Positions 18,612-27,776 of a stretch of 64,000 nt of DNA are shown piece after piece (position 1 is the first letter of the stretch; the number at the start of each line of letters is the position of its first letter). The DNA comes from Rarobacter faecitabidus. GTDB taxonomy: Bacteria > Actinomycetota > Actinomycetes > Actinomycetales > Cellulomonadaceae. The position numbers were made by a program, and so were the translations under genes. The notes under the pieces are model-generated. The model worked only from the letters and a program-made list of their open reading frames with translations. It had not been told where the DNA came from and made no database searches. The DNA is taken from assembly GCF_006716265.1 (NCBI RefSeq), contig NZ_VFOS01000001.1:1426001-1490000 (forward strand), read 5' to 3'.

Positions 18612-18646
18612 CGGCCCGGGGATGATCGGCGTGGTAGCGGATGCTC

Positions 18647-21600
18647 TCAGCCGGCTTGGCCGTGCATCCGCTGCCACTCGAGCCACGTCTGCTTGAGGTC
18701 GCGGGCCTCCTCCGCCTGGAGGGACATGCCCCGCTGTCCCGTGCGGCGTGTTCGACCGCGAATGAGCAGCATCCGGGTGGTGAACAACGCCGATCCCGTC
18801 TGCTGCTGGGCTTCCGTGAAGAACGTCGCATCGACGCAACCGGTGCCGTCGTCCACGCTGATGAATACCGTGCGCTTTCCCGAGCGCATGGGAGGGGTCT
18901 GCGTCGCGACGCGCACCCCGGCGACGACGACCTCGGTGCCCGAGCGCAAGCTCAGCAGTTCCTCCGCGGGAGTGACGCCCAGATCATCGAGCATGGGACG
19001 GTAAAGCTCCAGAACATGGCCGTCCACCTCGGTGGAAAGAATGTCGAGTTCGGTGGCGATCCGCTCCTCGGCACTGGGGTCGGGGATATTCATGTCGATC
19101 AGGAGATCGTCTTCGAAGAGCAACGCCTGACCGGGCGATGGCGCCGCCGTGGGCTTACGCGGCCGCGCCGTCAGGTGACGAACATAGGCGATGATCCCAC
19201 CGCGATGCGGCTGCCCGTCATGACCCACCGCGAGGCTATCGAATGCTCCGATACGCGCCAGTCGCATCATGAGCGGCCGCGAGGGCCTGGCGCGCTGATA
19301 CACGTCGGTGATCGAGGCGTAGGGTTGGCCGCCCAGGATGCGGACGAGTTCGGCGTCAGTGATCCCTGCCACGTCCCGCAGGGAGAACCTGATCGCCTTC
19401 TCCTCGGGCGATATCCGCTCGACGTAATAACTATCGGTAGAGGCATTGATGTCAACCGGCAGGAGTGGGATGCCGATGCGGCGCGCCTCAGCGGTGAGGA
19501 GCCGGCGCGGGTACATCCCGGGATCGTGCTCGAAGATCCCGGCCAGGAATTCCGCCGGGAAGTGCGTCTTCAGCCAGGCGCTCTGATAGGTCGGAAGCGC
19601 AAAGGCCGCGCCGTGCGCCTTGCAGAAGCCGAAGGAGCCGAAGGACTTGACGTTCTCCCAGATGAGATCCACCTCTCGGGCGCTGAACAGGCGCCGGCCG
19701 CGGTCGTCTACGCGAGTAGCGGTCAGCTCGCGAAACCTGGACTCGATGGAATCCGCGCCTTTCGTCAGGGCGCGGCGGACCTCGTCAGCCTCGGCGAGCG
19801 TGATCCCCATGCAGTCGGCGAGGATGCGCATGAGTTGCTCGTGGTAGATGACCACCCCGTAGGTCTCCAGCAGGAACGAGCGGAATCGTGGATGCAGCGG
19901 CTTGATCGAGTCGAAACCGTGCTTCGCGTTGATGAACGGCTCGATCATGTTGGCCTTCATGGGGCCGGGACGGAACATGCTGATGTCGGCGATGAGGTCC
20001 TCGAACTGATCGGGCTGTAGTTTGCCGACCAGTTCCCGTTGCCCCGGGGATTCGATCTGGAAGCAGCCGAGCGTATGTGTCGAGCGGATCAGCTCGAAGG
20101 TCGGTTCGTCGTCTCGCGGAATCTCGTCGAGGTCTATCCGGCCCCTGGGGGACACGTAGGGGGCGTCCACGGGCAGCCCTCCTTCGGCGGTCGCGGCGGC
20201 GCCGTTGACGCGAACGATCTCCTCGACGGCGTAGGCCAGCGTCGACTGCATGCGGACGCCCAGGATGTCCAGTTTCAGCAGGCCTGCGTCGTCGATGTCA
20301 TCCTTGTCGAACTGAGACATGGGCAGCCCCATGCCCGATGGCTGGGTGGGGGTCAGCGACAGCAGGTTGCTGTCTCCCAGGATGACGCCGCACGGATGCA
20401 TGGAGATGTGCCGCGGGAGCCGGTCTAGTCGCGCCGTGAGATCGACCAGCAGAGCCAGTTGCGCATCGGTGGCGATCTGGTCCGCGATGTCGCGAAGTTC
20501 CGGCTTAGTCGCGAGAGCCGCTGCGAAGTCCTTCGCGTTGAATCGCCACACGTTTTCGGCGATGCGGTCGATCTGTTCCGGGGCAAGGCCGAGGGCCGCA
20601 CCAGCGTCACGCACCGCCCCGCGGGCACGGTAGGTCGACTGCATAGACAGCAGCGTGACCCGATGATGCCCGTACCGGTCGAACACGGCCTGATAGATGT
20701 CGTGCCTGCGCGTGGCCTCGACGTCGATATCGATATCGGGCAGGGTCAGGCGCGCATTTCCGAGAAATCGCTCAGCGAGCAGGTGGTGCTCTAAGGGGTC
20801 TACGGCGGAAATTCGCAGGAGATGATTGACGAGGCTCCCGGCGCCGCTTCCCCGCGCCTGGACGCGGATGCCCATCTCACGGATGTGATCAACGACGTCG
20901 GCGACCGTCAGGAAGTACGACTCGAAACCGAAGCGCCCCACGGTGGCGAGTTCGTCGTCCAGCCGATCGCGAACGCGGACGAGTTCAGCCCCGCTGGTGT
21001 GCGGATATCGATCAATGATTCCCGCTTCGCACCGCTGGCGGAGCACTCGTACCGGATCGGCTCCAGCGAGGCCGATCGCCTCTAGTTCCGGCACTTTGGG
21101 CTGCCGCCACCGCAGGTCGCCCTCCGGGTCCAGTCGGCATCGATCGGCCACTCGTTCCGTGTGATTGAGCAGGTCGAGGCAGACGTCCCGGCGCAGGCCC
21201 GCGTACTCGGTGATCTCGCGCGCAAGGGCGTGCATGGCAGCCCTTGGCTTGAGCCAGGCCTGAGCCGACTGCTGCTCGAACGAGCCGAGCGGTTGCAGCA
21301 GGGCGGTGGAATCGAGCAGATCGCCGGTGATCGCATCGTCCGGCTGCAGGAAGCGGACGGCATTGGTCAGCACTGCGGGTACGCCCGCTGTCCGGGCGAG
21401 TTGCAACATGTCCCCCGCGTGCTGCAGGCTCGCGACGGTCCCCGGCTTGCTGTGGTGGCAGACGACCTCGACAGCGACTCCTCCGGGCAGGCGGCATGCC
21501 CAGTCTCCGAGAAGGGTGCGAGCGCGATTGTGGTCGCTGGCGAGCACGGCCCGGCCCACGTCGGAGTCGGGTCCCAGGAGCACGGTGGCGACCAGCCCGT

Positions 21601-22012
21601 CCTCACCGAGGATGAAGGCGGGAATCTGGTCAGGGGCGATTCGCGCGGCGCGGTGGGCACTGCCGTGCACTTCGCGTTTGCGGCCGCGCGGTGAATGAGC
21701 GGCGGAGATGAGGCGGACGAGGCCGGCCCAGCCGGCGCCCGCGTTCCGCCCGTGGGCGAGCACCGTGATGGCGGCCAGTTCACCTTGCACATCGTGGATC
21801 TGAAGGTTCGCTCCGACGATCGGCTGGATGCCTGCGCCCAGGCAGGCTCGGATATGGCGGATCGCCCCGTAGATGCCGTCCCGATCGGTGATCGCCGCCG
21901 CTGTGGCCCCGTCCGCGGCCGCGGCGGCGACGAGTTCCTCCGGATGCGCGGTCCCGTGATGCGCCGTGAAACAGGACGTCACATTCAGGTGTGTGAAAAC
22001 TGAGGCGGGCAA
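18647..22012 (-). CDS. dnaE2: Error-prone DNA polymerase III alpha-type subunit (DnaE2)
   Basis: The 1121-residue protein starts with a PHP domain (FTHLNVTSCFTAHHGTAHPEELV, AITDRDGIYGA). It contains the C-family polymerase core (LTLPDIDIDVEATRRHDIY, GSGAGSLVNHLL, GFCKAHGAAFALPTYQSAWLKTHFP) and ends with an OB-like domain (VVVAGVRVAT, VFISVDDGTGCVDATFF). The divergent first lines are like Streptomyces DnaE2-type translesion polymerases. The start is TTG, directly abutting the stop of the DUF6504 gene, so the two are probably translated together under the SOS box at 22334. No imuA or imuB is visible. Confidence 0.88.
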   Translation of the reverse strand: MPASVFTHLNVTSCFTAHHGTAHPEELVAAAAADGATAAAITDRDGIYGAIRHIRACLGAGIQPIVGANLQIHDVQGELAAITVLAHGRNAGAGWAGLVRLISAAHSPRGRKREVHGSAHRAARIAPDQIPAFILGEDGLVATVLLGPDSDVGRAVLASDHNRARTLLGDWACRLPGGVAVEVVCHHSKPGTVASLQHAGDMLQLARTAGVPAVLTNAVRFLQPDDAITGDLLDSTALLQPLGSFEQQSAQAWLKPRAAMHALAREITEYAGLRRDVCLDLLNHTERVADRCRLDPEGDLRWRQPKVPELEAIGLAGADPVRVLRQRCEAGIIDRYPHTSGAELVRVRDRLDDELATVGRFGFESYFLTVADVVDHIREMGIRVQARGSGAGSLVNHLLRISAVDPLEHHLLAERFLGNARLTLPDIDIDVEATRRHDIYQAVFDRYGHHRVTLLSMQSTYRARGAVRDAGAALGLAPEQIDRIAENVWRFNAKDFAAALATKPELRDIADQIATDAQLALLVDLTARLDRLPRHISMHPCGVILGDSNLLSLTPTQPSGMGLPMSQFDKDDIDDAGLLKLDILGVRMQSTLAYAVEEIVRVNGAAATAEGGLPVDAPYVSPRGRIDLDEIPRDDEPTFELIRSTHTLGCFQIESPGQRELVGKLQPDQFEDLIADISMFRPGPMKANMIEPFINAKHGFDSIKPLHPRFRSFLLETYGVVIYHEQLMRILADCMGITLAEADEVRRALTKGADSIESRFRELTATRVDDRGRRLFSAREVDLIWENVKSFGSFGFCKAHGAAFALPTYQSAWLKTHFPAEFLAGIFEHDPGMYPRRLLTAEARRIGIPLLPVDINASTDSYYVERISPEEKAIRFSLRDVAGITDAELVRILGGQPYASITDVYQRARPSRPLMMRLARIGAFDSLAVGHDGQPHRGGIIAYVRHLTARPRKPTAAPSPGQALLFEDDLLIDMNIPDPSAEERIATELDILSTEVDGHVLELYRPMLDDLGVTPAEELLSLRSGTEVVVAGVRVATQTPPMRSGKRTVFISVDDGTGCVDATFFTEAQQQTGSALFTTRMLLIRGRTRRTGQRGMSLQAEEARDLKQTWLEWQRMHGQAG

Positions 22013-22315
22013 CTAACTGAATACCGCTCTGATCCGCCACTGCGGGGGATCGATGAGGCCGAGGTCGAAGATGAGTATCTCGCCGTTGTCGAGCGCCTTC
22101 GCCTCCACCTGCCACATCGCTTGCTCCACCCCCCGGTCAGCCGGGTTCGGACCCCTGTCAGCGTCGACCTCCCACCACGGGATCCGGGCAATCCACGGGA
22201 GTGGCTTCGCCCAGGCGACAAACCTGCGCTGGTTCCATATGAAGCGCGCGGGGGCGCCATCCGGCGTGGTCCAAACCTGCTCGGCAACCTGATTGGTCGA
22301 CATCTCTGCATCCAC
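22013..22315 (-). CDS. DUF6504-family protein, first gene of the SOS operon
   Basis: This 100-residue protein has the pattern TTPDGAPARFIWNQRRFVAWAK and ARIPWWEVDAD, ending with a beta strand ILIFDLGLIDPPQWRIRAVFS. DUF6504 proteins are of unknown function, and from memory are found beside translesion polymerase genes in actinobacteria. GAAGGGG lies eight bases before the GTG at 22315; ATG 22303 is the alternative. The LexA-type box sits only 19 bases upstream and dnaE2 starts at the next base after its stop, so it probably serves in SOS mutagenesis. Confidence 0.78.
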   Translation of the reverse strand: MDAEMSTNQVAEQVWTTPDGAPARFIWNQRRFVAWAKPLPWIARIPWWEVDADRGPNPADRGVEQAMWQVEAKALDNGEILIFDLGLIDPPQWRIRAVFS

Positions 22316-22333
22316 GGCACCCACCCCTTCAAT

Positions 22334-22347
22334 CGAACACTTGTTCG
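22334..22347. promoter_or_regulatory. LexA SOS box
   Basis: CGAACACTTGTTCG is a near-perfect match to the Gram-positive/actinobacterial LexA operator (CGAAC-N4-GTTCG). It lies 19 bases before the DUF6504-dnaE2 operon on the minus strand, so the operon should be repressed by LexA and induced by DNA damage. Confidence 0.88.
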
Positions 22348-22429
22348 ATAGTTCAGTGTAGGGCCATCTACGGACACAACCAAGATTTCGCCGAATGCGC
22401 AGGTGAGCGCCTCGGCGGGTGCGCATAGC

Positions 22430-22483
22430 CCCCGCCGAGACGCCGAATCAGGACCCCAAGCCCCGCCGAGGCGCCGAATCAGG
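22430..22483. repeat. Two 23-bp direct repeats spanning the OYE stop codon
   Basis: CCCCGCCGAG followed by R and CGCCGAATCAGG occurs at 22430-22452 and 22461-22483 with one mismatch and a 31-bp period. The second copy includes the oxidoreductase stop codon. An inverted copy of its GC core (GCGCCTCGGCGGG) lies at about 22408-22420, so the region can also fold into a terminator-like hairpin. Confidence 0.75.
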
Positions 22484-23579
22484 CACGAGCGGATGGTTGG
22501 GTATATGCGTACTGCTCGATGAAACGCGGGCGCGCACCCAGTTCGATCGCGGCATCGTTGGCCCACGAGGGCGTGCGGAGCATCTCACGGCCCACATAGA
22601 TCGCGTCCGCCTCCCCCTCGGCCAGGAGCCGCTCGGCCTGCTGGGGCGTCGTAATGCGGCCTACGGCACCGACGAGGACATTCGCGTCGCGCTTGATCTC
22701 GGCCGCGAGGCGCGTCTGGTAGTCGACGTCGTTCGGCACTGGCACCTGGTCCACTCCTCCCGAGGAGACGTGGATGAGGTCGACTCCGAGTTCGGCGACC
22801 CAGCGCGCCAACTGCGTGGTTTGCTCCACAGTCCAGGCGTCCCGCGAATCGTGCGGGTTCTCCTCGATCCAGTCGGTCGCCGAGACCCTCATGAACAGCG
22901 GCTTGCTTTCCGGCCACACCGCGCGCACCGCGCCTGCGACCTCGAGCACGATCCGCGCACGGTTCTCGAGGCTGCCACCGTACTCATCCGCGCGCTTGTT
23001 GGAGATCGGCGACAGGAACGAGTGCAGCAGGTAACCGTGGGCGGCATGGATCTCGACCACGTCGAAGCCCGCCGCATCCGCCCGCCGCGCCGCCGCGGCG
23101 AACTGCGCCACGACGGCGGAGATCTCGTCCCTGGAAAGCTCAGCCGGCACAGGTAGGCCCGGGAAGGCCAGCGGACTGGGCCCGATCGGTAGCCAGCCCA
23201 GATCCGTTTCGCTGACGGAGCCCCCGCCCAGCCAGGGCTTGTCGGTTGCCGCCTTGCGACCGGCGTGCGCAAGCTGGATGGCCGGCACGGCGCCGCCCGC
23301 CCGAATACCCGCGGTCAAGCGAGCGAAGGACGAGATCTGCGCGTCGTCCCACAGGCCCAGGTCATACGGCGAGATGCGCCCCTCGGGTGAGACGCCGGTC
23401 GCCTCGACGGTCACGAGGCCCGCGCCACCCGCTGCGCGAGCCGCGTAGTGCGCTACGTGGAAGTCCGTCGGGAAGCCCGCCCTCCCCGGCGCGGGATCCG
23501 CGCTGTACATGCACATGGGCGGCATCCACGCGCGGTTCGAGATCGACAGCCCACGGATCTGAAGCGGTTCAAATAACAA
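22479..23579 (-). CDS. Old yellow enzyme-type NADH:flavin oxidoreductase (YqjM-like)
   Basis: This 366-residue FMN-dependent TIM barrel has the N-terminal LFEPLQIRGLSISNRAWMPPMCMYSA with the conserved Cys of YqjM-type enzymes. It also has IQLAHAGRKA, EIHAAHGYLLHSFLSPISNKRADEYGGSLENRARI and a C-terminal VGAVGRITTPQQAE. Such enzymes reduce activated C=C bonds of enals, enones and quinones. The start is TTG at 23579, with GAGGAAGG eight bases upstream. It is divergent from an ArsR repressor and shares an operator, so it is likely induced by electrophiles. Confidence 0.9.
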   Translation of the reverse strand: MLFEPLQIRGLSISNRAWMPPMCMYSADPAPGRAGFPTDFHVAHYAARAAGGAGLVTVEATGVSPEGRISPYDLGLWDDAQISSFARLTAGIRAGGAVPAIQLAHAGRKAATDKPWLGGGSVSETDLGWLPIGPSPLAFPGLPVPAELSRDEISAVVAQFAAAARRADAAGFDVVEIHAAHGYLLHSFLSPISNKRADEYGGSLENRARIVLEVAGAVRAVWPESKPLFMRVSATDWIEENPHDSRDAWTVEQTTQLARWVAELGVDLIHVSSGGVDQVPVPNDVDYQTRLAAEIKRDANVLVGAVGRITTPQQAERLLAEGEADAIYVGREMLRTPSWANDAAIELGARPRFIEQYAYTQPSARA

Positions 23580-23610
23580 GACGGCACCTTCCTCAACACA
23601 ACAGCCTGAT

Positions 23611-23649
23611 TTGTACGTAGATGATCGTACTACGATAAATTACGTACAA
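23611..23649. promoter_or_regulatory. Inverted-repeat operator between OYE and ArsR genes
   Basis: TTGTACGTA at 23611-23619 is the exact complement of TACGTACAA at 23641-23649, and a smaller inverted pair (CGTAG/CTACG) lies inside. The site sits 32-70 bases from the oxidoreductase start and 70-108 bases from the ArsR start. It is the probable binding site of that ArsR protein, controlling both genes. Confidence 0.72.
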
Positions 23650-23718
23650 GGTAGACTAGGTGCGGACGCCGTGGTCCGCGACCACCGGCCCGCGCACCCA
23701 CCACTCGAAGGAGAACTG

Positions 23719-24057
23719 ATGCCGCGTGAACTGATGCACCCCGACATCGCCGACGTCTCCCTCACCGACATGCTTTCCGCCCTATCGGATCCGGTTCGCC
23801 GGGAGATCGTGCTGAAACTCTCCCAGGGGCATGACGAACTCGCCTGCATCGCATTCGAGCTACCCGTCAGCAAATCCACCCTGACCCACCACTTTCGCGT
23901 CCTGCGCGAGGCGGGGGTGATCAGGCAGCGGTACGAGGGCACGGCGATCCTGAACGCGCTCCGCTGCGACGATCTGGACACGCGCTTCCCCGGACTGCTC
24001 GGTGCCGTCATCCAGGCCGAGGAGATCGCGGCAACCCGCCCCTCCGGCGTCGGATAG
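23719..24057 (+). CDS. ArsR/SmtB-family transcriptional repressor
   Basis: This 112-residue winged-helix protein has the ArsR motif ALSDPVRREIVLKLSQG and the recognition helix region LPVSKSTLTHHFRVLREAGVIRQRYEGT. There is no ELCVCDL-type metal site; the Cys residues present (LACIAFE, LRCDD) could sense oxidants or electrophiles, as expected for a regulator beside an old yellow enzyme. GAAGGAGA precedes the ATG at 23719. Confidence 0.88.
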   Translation: MPRELMHPDIADVSLTDMLSALSDPVRREIVLKLSQGHDELACIAFELPVSKSTLTHHFRVLREAGVIRQRYEGTAILNALRCDDLDTRFPGLLGAVIQAEEIAATRPSGVG

Positions 24058-24072
24058 CCCGCCGTAGCCGAC

Positions 24073-24106
24073 GGGCAATTCGCGGGGGCCAGCGCCCCAG
24101 TTGCCC
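24073..24106. terminator. Terminator hairpin between arsR and gpx
   Basis: GGGCAA pairs with TTGCCC, with an inner GGGG/CCCC pairing, between two convergent genes. Part of it (24076-24114) is a degenerate duplicate of the sequence around the glutathione peroxidase stop codon (24114-24145). Confidence 0.6.
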
Positions 24107-24139
24107 GCCTACTCAATTCGCGGGGACCCGGTTGCCTGC

Positions 24140-24628
24140 CTACTTCTCGTCAAGCCAATCTTCGATGGCACCGACGATCCTCGGATCGTCTGGGACGACC
24201 GTCGGCCGGAAACGCTTGGTCCGCCCGTCCGGGTGCACCAGGAACTTCTCGAAGTTCCATATGACGCGCCCGGACTTGCCCTCCTCGTCAGGGGTCTGGG
24301 TGAGTTCGCGGTAGAGAGGGTGCGCATGCTTCCCGTTGACTTTGACCTTCTCGGTCATGGGGAAGGTGACACCCCAGGTCATCGAGCAGTACTCGGCGAT
24401 CTTGTCCTCCGAGCTGAGCTCCTGGAGGAACTGGTTGCTGGGGAAGCCGATGACGGTGAACCCGCGGTCGGCGTAGGTCTTCTGCAGTTCCTCAAGCTGG
24501 GCATACTGCGGAGCCAGTCCGCAGCGGGAGGCTACGTTGACCACAAGCGCAACCTTGCCGCCGGTGAGCTCACCGAAGGTGGTTCGGTCACCCTTGAGCG
24601 TGGTGATCTCGATAGGCGCAAGATTCAC
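24140..24628 (-). CDS. Glutathione peroxidase-family thiol peroxidase
   Basis: The 162-residue protein contains NVASRCGLAPQYAQLEEL with peroxidatic Cys36 (Cys, not selenocysteine), then GFPSNQF with the catalytic Gln and VIWNFEKFLV with the catalytic Trp. Bacterial Cys-GPx enzymes mostly use thioredoxin or mycothiol-linked systems. The start is GTG at 24628 with a perfect AGGAGG seven bases upstream, which rules out the longer frame to 24745. Confidence 0.92.
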   Translation of the reverse strand: MNLAPIEITTLKGDRTTFGELTGGKVALVVNVASRCGLAPQYAQLEELQKTYADRGFTVIGFPSNQFLQELSSEDKIAEYCSMTWGVTFPMTEKVKVNGKHAHPLYRELTQTPDEEGKSGRVIWNFEKFLVHPDGRTKRFRPTVVPDDPRIVGAIEDWLDEK

Positions 24629-24764
24629 GATGATTCCTCCTGCTGATCCACGATTTCCAGCGTGGTCACGGCTGGTGACCGGAATCCCGGCCTGCGAATC
24701 CATCGACCCTACTCGCCTATATCGAGCGTTTCCAGGAAGTCGCAATCATCAGGTGATGCAGCGG

Positions 24765-25562
24765 CTAGCCTCGGCCACGCGCGTATCCATTGCGTTCCGC
24801 CCCGAATCGCGACTGCTCCAGCCGATAGACCTTGTTGTAGCGCCCCGCACCCTGACCGCTACGCGCAAGTCCGTGGCTTACGAGCAGGTCATCGGAGGAT
24901 TTCTCCTTCAGCACGACGTTGAACGATCCCCGGTACGACTTGCTGCTGCTGGACTGCGAGCCGGTGCACCGCGGCTTAGCGGCGTTGACCCGGCAAGTGT
25001 CACCGACCACGATCTTCGTGGTCCGTCCGTTCTTGGCGGTGAGGGTGATCTTGACCTTGTTCGACCAGGCGGTACTGCTGCTCTTGACCGTGGCGATCCT
25101 GCGACCAGCACTACCGCCCACGTTGCGGTAGGAGGTGACCTGCTTGCTGCCATTCTTGCGAGTCGTGGTCTTGTGCGTGAATCGCACTGTCTTCACCCCG
25201 AGCGCCTTGCGTCCCGCCTTGGTCAAGGTCTCAACCGATGTGAACGCCCGTTTCGCGGTCTTCTCCGTGCGTTTGACCCAGAGGGTCTTGGTGTTCTTGC
25301 TCAGCGAGAGCCGGACCGATGACTTGCCCTTCTCCAGGTCCGCCATCCACACCACGCAGATCGTCTTGCGCTCGCGCTTGTCGAGATAGGCGCCTGCGCT
25401 TTTGCGCACATCGAATTTCACTCCGTTGCCCACGAGCAGAGCCTCCGCATTGGCGGTGGAACATGCGGGCTCCTGCGCCACGGCCGAGCTTGCGCCGGTG
25501 ATCGTGCCGAACATGAGGATGACAGGCAACGAAATAGCCGCGATGCGCCGGGAAACTCTCAT
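24765..25562 (-). CDS. Secreted basic protein of unknown function
   Basis: The 265-residue protein has an N-terminal signal peptide (ISLPVILMFGTITGASSAVAQ, about residues 10-29), so it is exported. The mature part is Lys/Arg/Ser/Thr-rich with alternating beta-strand patterns (SVRLSLSKNTKTLWVKRTEKTAKRAF), and four Cys (CSTANAE, TICVVW, DTCRVN, PRCTG) could form two disulfides. I recognise no family. Its composition recalls the lysine-rich tails of the M1 peptidase and glucanase, but there is no clear repeat match. Confidence 0.68.
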   Translation of the reverse strand: MRVSRRIAAISLPVILMFGTITGASSAVAQEPACSTANAEALLVGNGVKFDVRKSAGAYLDKRERKTICVVWMADLEKGKSSVRLSLSKNTKTLWVKRTEKTAKRAFTSVETLTKAGRKALGVKTVRFTHKTTTRKNGSKQVTSYRNVGGSAGRRIATVKSSSTAWSNKVKITLTAKNGRTTKIVVGDTCRVNAAKPRCTGSQSSSSKSYRGSFNVVLKEKSSDDLLVSHGLARSGQGAGRYNKVYRLEQSRFGAERNGYARGRG

Positions 25563-25680
25563 AGCATCGATCGTACTCAGTCATCCGAGTTCAGGACAGC
25601 AGTCCGCGGCACGGCTGTCACTCGGGGTTGCGGAGTCGCCTCTCGCCGGGATGACGACGCAATGGAGAAGAACCTTCCGC

Positions 25681-26331
25681 CTACGCGGTCACGTCGAGAT
25701 AGCGCAGGACGGCGAGCACGCGCCGGTGGTCCTCCCCCGCCTGTTCGAGCCCCATCTTGGCGAAGATCGCCGAGACGTACTTTTCCACGGTCCCCAGCGA
25801 GATGTGCAGGGACTGGCCGATCGCCGCATTGGAACGCCCCTGGGCCATCAATTCGAGGGCGTCCCGCTCGCGCGCCGTCAGCGACGCGATGCCCTGCCGC
25901 GTCGCTGAGGCCCCGATGAGTTGGCTGACGACCTCGGGGTCGAGCACGGTCTCGCCGGCCGCCACCCTCGCGAGAGCATCAAGGAACTGGCCCACCTCCG
26001 CCACCCTGTCCTTGAGCAGGTAGCCGACGCCGCTCGGGTCACCCGCGAGCAGCTCGGCCGCGTACTGGGTCTCGACGTACTGGGAGAACACCAGGACGGC
26101 CGTATCGGGCCAGCGTTGCCGGACCTTCAGCGCGCACTCGATGCCCTCGCTGACGAACGTGGGCGGCATCCGCACGTCCATAATGACGGCGTCCACGCCG
26201 GCGTGCTCTAGTTCGCGCAACAACTGGTCGCCGTCGCCTGCCGCGATCGTCACCTCGTGCCCGCGACCGCTGAGGAGTTCGCTCAGTCCCACCCGCAGGA
26301 TCGCGGAGTCCTCGGCAATGGCCAGTTTCAT
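25681..26331 (-). CDS. LuxR/NarL-family response regulator
   Basis: The 216-residue protein has a receiver domain with acidic D8 and phospho-acceptor D52 (VIMDVRMPP), and a C-terminal LuxR helix-turn-helix (LTARERDALELMAQGRSNAAIGQSLHIS..TVEKYVSAIF). It lies 27 bases downstream of the histidine kinase gene on the same strand and is its obvious partner. Confidence 0.93.
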   Translation of the reverse strand: MKLAIAEDSAILRVGLSELLSGRGHEVTIAAGDGDQLLRELEHAGVDAVIMDVRMPPTFVSEGIECALKVRQRWPDTAVLVFSQYVETQYAAELLAGDPSGVGYLLKDRVAEVGQFLDALARVAAGETVLDPEVVSQLIGASATRQGIASLTARERDALELMAQGRSNAAIGQSLHISLGTVEKYVSAIFAKMGLEQAGEDHRRVLAVLRYLDVTA

Positions 26332-26358
26332 CTACGTCCCCCGATTGCTTACTCCAGG

Positions 26359-27729
26359 TCAGGCCGACGTCAGGATCCGGGGCAGGTCCACTGTCACCAC
26401 GGTCGGGCCACCTTCTGGTGATTCGATCGTAACGTTGCCGCCGATGCTGCCGGCCCGCCCGCGCACCGAGGTGAGCCCGCGCGCGCCTCCCCGCCCGCCG
26501 TCGCGCACCGTCAGCAGCAGCCGCTGATCGGCTGTCCGCACTACGAGTTCGGCATGATCCGCGCCCGAGTGCTTGGCGACGTTGTTGAGCAGTTCCGCGG
26601 CGCAGAAGTAGGCGACGCTCTCCACTGTCGCGGTGAGATCGTCCTCAATCCTAAGATCGAGCGATACCGGCAGCGCGGAGCGCGACGCGAGCGTCTGCAG
26701 GGCCGTGCCGAGCCCGGCGTCGAGCGCCGCGGGGTGGATCCCACGCACCAGCGACCGCAGATCCGCCAGTGCGTCCTTGGACGTGTCGTGAGCGGCGGCG
26801 ATGCTGGCCGCGACGGATGCGGGGGTCTCGCCCGAATCGAGTCGTTCGCGCGCATCGCCGAGTTTCATGGCGATGGCGACGAGCTGAGCCTGCGTGACAT
26901 CGTGCAGGTCGCGTTCAATGGAGCGCATCCTGTCCGTCGTGACCGATGCCGCCTGGTCGCGCTGCGCCTCAAGACGAGCGCGAGCGATCGACGAGGCGGT
27001 GGGACCGAGCAGACTCGCGGCGAGGATGGCTTGCAAGCGGGCGAGCCCGTTGTTGACGGCCGGCCAGATTAAGACCAAGAACACGAGGCCGACAATCGTG
27101 GACAGGGCGATGCGCCCCGGGGTGTCGAGGAAATAGGCGTCCCCGAACTGCGCGCCACTATGCCAGGTGCCGTCCGTCGCCTCCTGCGCCGGCAGGAACG
27201 GACGCCAGAGCCCATAGGTCGTGGCACCCAGGCCGATGGAAAGCAGAGTCGCGGTCAGGACGAGCGAGATCAGCGCGGTGACGAAGCTGATGACCGAGTG
27301 CGCCAGCGCGCGCCAGCCCGCCGCATCCGTCAGGCCCATCTTGACGAACCCGGTGATGCCCGCCCGCCTGCGAGGCGGCATCGGTGCCGGGATACTCGTC
27401 CTCAGGATGCCGTTGGCAAGAAGCCGGTAGGCCGCTCCTATTCCCCGGGCGCCGAGGATCAAAGCCGCCGATACGACCAGTCCGACAATGAACACGGCGA
27501 TCGGCAGGCCGAGCGAGATCGCAGTAATCGCATAGGCGAAGCCAACCGGTGCCAGCAGCATCGTCGTGAACAGGTAGCCGAATGCGCTCCAGGTCGTCCC
27601 CTGGAAGAGCCCGAGCAGGGGCGAACGGCGTTCCTGAAACAACGGCGCCGAGGCGAGCGCCGAGCGAATCGGCGCTTCGCCGAGATCGGGAAAGCCGGCA
27701 GCGGTCACTTGATCTGTCATGTTCTCCAT
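26359..27729 (-). CDS. Sensor histidine kinase (HisKA_3, membrane-bound)
   Basis: The 456-residue protein has an N-terminal 'sensor' membrane module with several helices (about residues 45-240) and a HisKA_3 dimerisation helix with the phospho-His in SIERDLHDVTQAQLVAIAMKL. A HATPase_c domain contains ELLNNVAKHSGA and VRDGGRGGARGLTSVRGRAGSIGG. It should phosphorylate the adjacent LuxR-type regulator; the signal is unknown but may be envelope related. The start is set at the ATG at 27729; ATG 27720 is an alternative. Confidence 0.9.
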   Translation of the reverse strand: MENMTDQVTAAGFPDLGEAPIRSALASAPLFQERRSPLLGLFQGTTWSAFGYLFTTMLLAPVGFAYAITAISLGLPIAVFIVGLVVSAALILGARGIGAAYRLLANGILRTSIPAPMPPRRRAGITGFVKMGLTDAAGWRALAHSVISFVTALISLVLTATLLSIGLGATTYGLWRPFLPAQEATDGTWHSGAQFGDAYFLDTPGRIALSTIVGLVFLVLIWPAVNNGLARLQAILAASLLGPTASSIARARLEAQRDQAASVTTDRMRSIERDLHDVTQAQLVAIAMKLGDARERLDSGETPASVAASIAAAHDTSKDALADLRSLVRGIHPAALDAGLGTALQTLASRSALPVSLDLRIEDDLTATVESVAYFCAAELLNNVAKHSGADHAELVVRTADQRLLLTVRDGGRGGARGLTSVRGRAGSIGGNVTIESPEGGPTVVTVDLPRILTSA

Positions 27730-27776
27730 GCTTTCAGTTGCCGAGGCGAGGCGACACCCTGCTGCCACCCGAATTC

